From positions 1 through 64,000 of the forward strand of contig NZ_VRMG01000011.1 in NCBI RefSeq assembly GCF_008040105.1: DNA of 64,000 nucleotides, written 5' to 3'. Position numbers and translations under genes: made by a program. Of this stretch, positions 59,817 to 64,000 are shown one piece after another. Source of the stretch: Lacisediminihabitans profunda. Lineage in GTDB: Bacteria; Actinomycetota; Actinomycetes; Actinomycetales; Microbacteriaceae. Under the pieces are notes generated by a model. That model searched no databases. It saw only the letters and a program-made list of their open reading frames with translations, and was not told where the DNA came from. How positions within the stretch are numbered: the stretch's first letter is position 1; each line of letters begins with the position of its first letter.

Positions 59817-61327
59817 GACGGGTCTACTTTCTCTGCCGCTCCGCTGGCGAAGTGCGTGAGGTTGTCGAGGGTGAGGCGCTGGCCCACAAGCTCTGCATGG
59901 ATGACGCCGCGGTGGAATACGAGGACTCGGTCGCACACGGTCACGAGCTCCTCGAAGTCGCTTGAGATGACGAGCGCGGCGAGACCTTCGTCAGCCAGGT
60001 TGTGGATCAGCGTGTAGATCTCGGCTCGAGCACCGACGTCGATCCCCATGGTGGGCTCCTCGAGGACGAGGAGTTTGAGATCGACGCTCAGCCATCGACC
60101 AAGCACCACCTTTTGCTGGTTTCCGCCCGACAGCGTGGCAACCACGGCCTCGGGCTCTGCCGGACGAAGTTTCACGTCGCCGACTATCTGGGCCGCGTTC
60201 CGACGCTCTGCGCCCGCGAGTACCCGCGGTCGGTATCTGCGCTTCGCGACACCGGGGTTGAGGAACACGTTCTCCCGCACGCTCAGGGTCATGGCGAGCG
60301 CCTCCTGCTCGCGACGACTGGTTGCGAACCCGATCCCATGCTCGATTGCGCGGCGCACGGTATCGATCCGTACCGGCTGCCCCTCCAGCATGAACTCGGC
60401 CCGAGCCATGGGCTCGACGCCGGCCACTGCCCGCCCGACGAGCTCATGCCCGGCCCCGCGCAGTCCGGCCAGGCCGAGTATCTCGCTCCGATGGATATCC
60501 AGTTCGAGCGGTCCGGAGTCATCGGTGACGCGGGCGTTCCTGATGCCCAAGGTGACGGGCGCCTGCTCGGTCGAGCTGTGACGCACCGGGTTTACGACTG
60601 CGCCTCCGACGATCGCCGAGATGATGTCCTGGTCGGTGACAGCATCGATGTCCTCGTCGGCGATTACCCTGCCGTCACGCAGCACGGTCACACGGTCGGA
60701 GATCCGTCGAATCTCGTCGAGCCGGTGCGAGACGTAGAGAATGCTGACACCGCTCACCTTCAACCGTTCGAGGATCTCGAACAGGCGGTCGACGTCGGCG
60801 TCTGGCAGGCTCGCGGTAGGCTCGTCGAGCACTATCGCGCGAGCGTTGACCGAGACCGCCCGCGCGATCGCCACCAGCGACTGGTCGGCTCGGGACAGCT
60901 CGCTGACCTTCGCATCCACGTCGATTCCGCCCGCGACGGCTGACATGACCGCCTGCGCCTGCGCTCGCACGGCCCTCCACGAGATGGATCCGCGGAGTCT
61001 CGGGTAACCGTTGAGAAGCGCGATGTTCTCGGCCACCGTGAGGTCGGGGACGAGGGCGAGGTCCTGGTGGATGAATGCCACCGCCGTCGACCTCAGGTGC
61101 GGCTCACCGTCGACGAGGATCTCCCCCGAGTCAGCCTTGTAAAAGCCGGCGAGGATCTTGATCAGCGTCGACTTTCCTGCGCCATTGGCGCCGAGCAACG
61201 CGTGAATCGATGAGGGCGCGACGTCGAATTGAATTCCCGAGAGGGCGACAACGCCGTCGAACGTCTTGCTCACATTCCGGAACGACAACACCGTCGGCCC
61301 GGTAGACCGTATCTGCATGTCACTCAT
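59813..61327 (-). CDS. Sugar ABC transporter ATPase, two-domain (second cluster)
   Basis: A 504-residue RbsA/MglA-like protein. Domain 1: GANGAGKSTLIKILAG near residue 45, degenerate signature LSRADQSLVAIARA, Walker B AIVLDEPTASLPDAD. Domain 2: GLAGLRGAGHELV, LSGGNQQKVVLGRW near 400 and LLVLEEPTMGIDVGAR. ATG 61327 (MSDMQIRST) is chosen; ATG 61318 is also possible and the open frame to 61447 lacks coding character. It is the first gene of the minus-strand operon. Confidence 0.9.
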   Translation of the reverse strand: MSDMQIRSTGPTVLSFRNVSKTFDGVVALSGIQFDVAPSSIHALLGANGAGKSTLIKILAGFYKADSGEILVDGEPHLRSTAVAFIHQDLALVPDLTVAENIALLNGYPRLRGSISWRAVRAQAQAVMSAVAGGIDVDAKVSELSRADQSLVAIARAVSVNARAIVLDEPTASLPDADVDRLFEILERLKVSGVSILYVSHRLDEIRRISDRVTVLRDGRVIADEDIDAVTDQDIISAIVGGAVVNPVRHSSTEQAPVTLGIRNARVTDDSGPLELDIHRSEILGLAGLRGAGHELVGRAVAGVEPMARAEFMLEGQPVRIDTVRRAIEHGIGFATSRREQEALAMTLSVRENVFLNPGVAKRRYRPRVLAGAERRNAAQIVGDVKLRPAEPEAVVATLSGGNQQKVVLGRWLSVDLKLLVLEEPTMGIDVGARAEIYTLIHNLADEGLAALVISSDFEELVTVCDRVLVFHRGVIHAELVGQRLTLDNLTHFASGAAEKVDPS

Positions 61328-61438
61328 ACTGGATCCACTTTTCTGATCTGTCAACAAAAATCTGCGACAAAGATGCTCGGCTTCGCCCGGCGCGGAAATC
61401 TTGCGCGGTGGCGAGACTTCCCATACAAGAGCGTAGAT

Positions 61439-61448
61439 ATTGATCAAT
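61439..61448. promoter_or_regulatory. Palindrome in divergent promoter, candidate GntR operator
   Basis: ATTGATCAAT is a perfect 10-bp palindrome in an AT-rich part of the 240-base gap between the ATPase and GntR starts. It overlaps a possible promoter: TTGATC then TATGCG about 16 bases later, reading toward the GntR gene. It is a plausible regulator site, without further evidence. Confidence 0.4.
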
Positions 61449-61567
61449 CTGCCGAATATGCGCTAGTCTGCCGCTGCAGGCGTCACTCGAAAACCTGCCA
61501 TCCATGTCACTGGGAGTGGATACAGATCGAGAACCTGACACCGGTTAGTGGATGCACTTGGAGGCCA

Positions 61568-62359
61568 ATGATGGTTCCGACAGGACCTGTCGATACACAG
61601 GGGAAACCGCCGGCCGCGCCCGGCAGGACGCGCGAGGGGCGCACGGTCATCGCGGTCAGGGATCAGATCCGAGCCGCGATCATCGCGGGTGACCTCGCAG
61701 CTGGCGCTCCACTCTCCAGCGAGAAGCTCTCGAGCGCATATGGGGTGAGCCGCACCCCGGTGCGCGAGGCTCTGAGGATGCTGCAAGAGGAAGGCTTCGT
61801 CAGCGTTGAGAGCAACCAGCGACCGCGGGTCGCCACCTGGTCGTCCGATGAGCTCGAGGCCGTGTTCGTACAGCGGATCCTTCTGACCGCGCTCTGCACG
61901 AGCCTCACTGTATCCAGACTCAACGCGACGCAGCTCGAGGAGATCCGCCTCATCCTTCAGACTCTCTCCCGCGCGGAGAAGGAGGGCGATCATGAGACCT
62001 GGCGCACGTCCGACATCGCCTTCCATTCAGCCCACACCGCGCTCGCCCCTGCCGCGCTCGTCGCCGACCTGCAGAAGCTGAACGCGCGAGCCCTCATGTT
62101 TCGCTACATGTGGCTCGGCCAGCGCAGCTCGACGATGACGCTCTCGTTCGACGACCATCACACGATCTACGACGCCTGTGTGGCGGGCGACGGCTACAAG
62201 GCGGCGAACGCGGTCGCGCACCACCTCGCGACGGTCGGGATCACCCTCCTTGCACGAGTGGACCCCGCGCGCGAACCGGCAGCGATCCGGGAATCCCTTC
62301 GGTTCGTCGGCGCCTCCTCGGCAAACGCTGCCGTGCCCTTCGACCACCGGGAGAGCTGA
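61568..62359 (+). CDS. GntR/FadR-type (FCD) regulator of the second cluster
   Basis: A 263-residue GntR regulator: VIAVRDQIRAAIIAGDLAAG and AYGVSRTPVREALRMLQEEG form the winged helix near residues 25-75, then an FCD helical domain with SDIAFHSAHTALAPA and the histidine DDHHTIYDACVAGD. GGAGG at 61561 is close to ATG 61568; ATG 61571 is an alternative. Divergent from the ABC operon and 2 bases before the LVIVD gene, it should regulate both. Confidence 0.87.
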   Translation: MMVPTGPVDTQGKPPAAPGRTREGRTVIAVRDQIRAAIIAGDLAAGAPLSSEKLSSAYGVSRTPVREALRMLQEEGFVSVESNQRPRVATWSSDELEAVFVQRILLTALCTSLTVSRLNATQLEEIRLILQTLSRAEKEGDHETWRTSDIAFHSAHTALAPAALVADLQKLNARALMFRYMWLGQRSSTMTLSFDDHHTIYDACVAGDGYKAANAVAHHLATVGITLLARVDPAREPAAIRESLRFVGASSANAAVPFDHRES

Positions 62360-62361
62360 AA

Positions 62362-63600
62362 ATGACCAAGAACAACGACCAATTCAAGCCAGACAGTGCC
62401 GCTGGAATCTCGTTCGTCGGCCACTCCGACCAGGGCGGTCGAGGCGACGGGTGTCAGGTGATGGTCACCGGCGGTCACGCCTATGTCAGCCACATCTTCA
62501 GCGGCGGGGTGAGCGTCATCGACGTGTCGGATCCCCGCAACCCGAGCACGGTGAACTTCATCCCATCACCGCCGAACACCTGGTCAATCCACCTGCAGAC
62601 CCACGGCGACCTCATGCTCGTCATCAACGAGTTCGATTTCTATTCGCAATATCAGAACGAGAGCGACTACTACGGCAGTTCGGTCAACGCGACAGACGGC
62701 CGCAGGTTCGTCGCCGGCATCCGGGTTTTCGACATCTCCCATCCCGCTTCGCCGCGAGAGATCGGCTTCATGCCCGTCGACGGCAAGGGCGTCCACCGTA
62801 TCTGGTGGGATGGCGGTCGTTATGCCTACGCCTCTGTCATGCCGTGGGGCTTCACCGATCACATCTTCGCCGTGATCGACCTTCAGGACCCCACTCGCCC
62901 GGTGGAAGTTGGCCGATGGTGGTTCGAAGGAATGTGGACCGACGGAGGTGAGGTTCCCACCTGGACCAACCGGTGGGCACTCCACCACGCGGTCGTCCAG
63001 AACGATATAGCCTTCTGCGGCTGGCGTGACGGCGGCCTTGTTCTGCTGGATGTCAGCAATCCGGAGGCTCCCTCCATGATCTCGCACCGAAACTGGTCTC
63101 CCCCGTTCGGTGGAGGCACTCACTCAGGCCTTCCACTGCTCGACCGGGGCCTGTGCATCGTGCCGGATGAGGCCATTGCCGACAACTGCGAGGATGGCCT
63201 GAAGCACACTTGGGTGGTCGACGTCTCCGAACCCACCAATCCAGTCACGATCTCGACGCTGCCGACTCCGGCCGAACGTGACTACGCCAACAAGGGCGGC
63301 CACTTCGGGCCCCATAACGTGCACGAAAATCGGGCCGGGTCGTTCCAAAGTTCGGAGCTCATCTTCGCCACCTACCAGAACGCTGGCGTGCGGGTCTTCG
63401 ACATCAGAGACCAGTTCCAGCCCGTCGAGACGGCCCACTATGTGCCGCCAACCCCAACGAACTGGACCGATTACCGGCCGGGCCGACCGCGCGTCATCCA
63501 CACGACGGACGTCTACGTCGAACAGGACGGACTAATGTACGTGACCGACTTTTCGGGAGGCGGTCTCACGATCCTGCAGTACGAAGGGTCCGTCGGGTAG
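62362..63600 (+). CDS. LVIVD-repeat beta-propeller protein, unknown function
   Basis: A 412-residue protein with repeated beta-propeller units, each with the hallmark of an ID-V-SDP or FDISHP turn: GGVSVIDVSDPRNPSTV, AGIRVFDISHPASPREIG, FAVIDLQDPTRPVEVG, GGLVLLDVSNPEAPSM, TWVVDVSEPTNPVTI and AGVRVFDIRDQFQPVE. Many conserved His, Trp and Asp lie between repeats (RWALHHAVVQND, HFGPHNVHENR), which could make a metal or lactone site. No signal peptide is present, so it should be cytoplasmic. It is co-transcribed with the GntR gene and may be an enzyme of the sugar-acid pathway, for example a lactonase. This is inference. Confidence 0.75.
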   Translation: MTKNNDQFKPDSAAGISFVGHSDQGGRGDGCQVMVTGGHAYVSHIFSGGVSVIDVSDPRNPSTVNFIPSPPNTWSIHLQTHGDLMLVINEFDFYSQYQNESDYYGSSVNATDGRRFVAGIRVFDISHPASPREIGFMPVDGKGVHRIWWDGGRYAYASVMPWGFTDHIFAVIDLQDPTRPVEVGRWWFEGMWTDGGEVPTWTNRWALHHAVVQNDIAFCGWRDGGLVLLDVSNPEAPSMISHRNWSPPFGGGTHSGLPLLDRGLCIVPDEAIADNCEDGLKHTWVVDVSEPTNPVTISTLPTPAERDYANKGGHFGPHNVHENRAGSFQSSELIFATYQNAGVRVFDIRDQFQPVETAHYVPPTPTNWTDYRPGRPRVIHTTDVYVEQDGLMYVTDFSGGGLTILQYEGSVG

Positions 63601-63721
63601 ATCGCCACAACGGGACGGTCAGCCGCACGCTGAAGCGCGCGAGGATGCACGCAGCCGCGGGGCGCCCCTACCGTGTCTATTGCTCGTGCATCCCTCCCCG
63701 GGATCTCGACCCAAAACAGTG

Positions 63722-63841
63722 ATGTACTCGCTGGTCCGCGAACTGGCCGTCGACGGGGCTCCCGTCACGGTGATCTGCCAAACTCCCGGGTGCAAAGACG
63801 CGCCAATACCCATCGGCACTGTGTACCAGGGCGCGGTCTGA
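63722..63841 (+). pseudogene. Decayed IS3-type transposase (OrfB) fragment
   Basis: ATG 63722 opens a 39-residue frame starting MYSLVRELAVDGAPVTVICQ, which matches the start of actinobacterial IS3-family OrfB proteins (YPLVRELA-DG-PVTVTCR). After this the sequence loses frame; a different frame continues with AKLPGAKTRQYPSALCTRAR, resembling the next OrfB segment with substitutions. The remainder to the window end has no open frame of the family. It is a short, degenerate insertion-sequence relic in the 400 bases after the LVIVD gene. Confidence 0.5.
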
Positions 63842-64000
63842 CAATGCTGCCGGGTGCCTTTCGTGCGCTACTTGCTCTTCGTCGCCCCGAAAGACCGGAT
63901 GTTTCCCTGACCAGCATGTGCGGCCCTCGTTCGGGCTCACAGGGGCAAAGGTCCTGAGAAGAATCGCCAGCGTACAGAGCGTCCCGCATGGGACGGACCC

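Noticed and set aside
1-64000. tRNA, rRNA, riboswitch or replication origin
   Set aside because: I looked for tRNA-like cloverleaf ends, rRNA signatures and clusters of DnaA boxes by eye and saw none. A covariance-model scan could still find small RNAs I cannot see.

Overview
The window is high-GC DNA with densely packed genes, many 4-nt stop/start overlaps and frequent GTG or TTG starts. With the 13E12-type HNH fragment, the LysE/LysG pair and the gene families present, this points to an actinobacterium, probably Microbacteriaceae. That placement is inference. I found no rRNA, tRNA or CRISPR array. Most of the window is a chain of catabolic modules, each with its own transporter or regulator.

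Region by region. 0-3.1 kb: end of an HNH protein, an SLC13/ArsB-like permease, two small membrane proteins and a basic amino acid exporter divergent from its LysR regulator. 4-10.8 kb: a tightly overlapping gamma-glutamyl amine catabolic operon (glutamine-synthetase-like ligase, PuuD-like hydrolase, aldehyde dehydrogenase, SDR, GntR regulator) divergent from an ethanolamine-type permease. 12-17.4 kb: class II aldolase with PEP synthase, and an LLM oxidoreductase. 17.7-26.4 kb: acyl-CoA/valine block, with a long acyl-CoA dehydrogenase, etfBA plus a membrane cytochrome b, and a four-gene valine operon running from isobutyryl-CoA to 3-hydroxyisobutyrate oxidation. 26.5-38.3 kb: a broken phosphotransferase, Ppx/GppA, a peptide-type ABC transporter bracketed by two NtaA/DszA-type monooxygenases, a GreA-like factor, an ABC ATPase remnant and MscL.

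38.6-54.4 kb is the most interesting part. A ribose-type ABC importer is divergent from a long operon of sugar dehydrogenases, an epimerase-like TIM barrel and a mutarotase-like protein. These are followed by a CaiB-type CoA-transferase, a solute-binding-protein-like gene with no signal peptide, a crotonase, a XylX-like FAH dehydratase, a LacI regulator and an alpha-ketoglutarate-semialdehyde-type dehydrogenase. The last steps look like the Weimberg pathway, but there is no classical aldonate dehydratase. I propose that the CoA-transferase and crotonase replace it with CoA-thioester chemistry. Two similar LacI-type palindromes, one before the CoA-transferase and one in the divergent promoter, suggest a single regulon.

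54.7-63.6 kb is a second sugar-acid-like module: ABC importer, D-2-hydroxyacid dehydrogenase, cupin protein and HpcH/HpaI aldolase, divergent from a GntR regulator and an LVIVD beta-propeller protein. The window ends in a decayed IS3-type transposase fragment.

Two copies of a non-coding repeat element (28.2-28.7 kb and 54.4-54.6 kb, opposite orientation) each fill a convergent gene gap. A different repeat fills the convergent gap at 17.4-17.7 kb.
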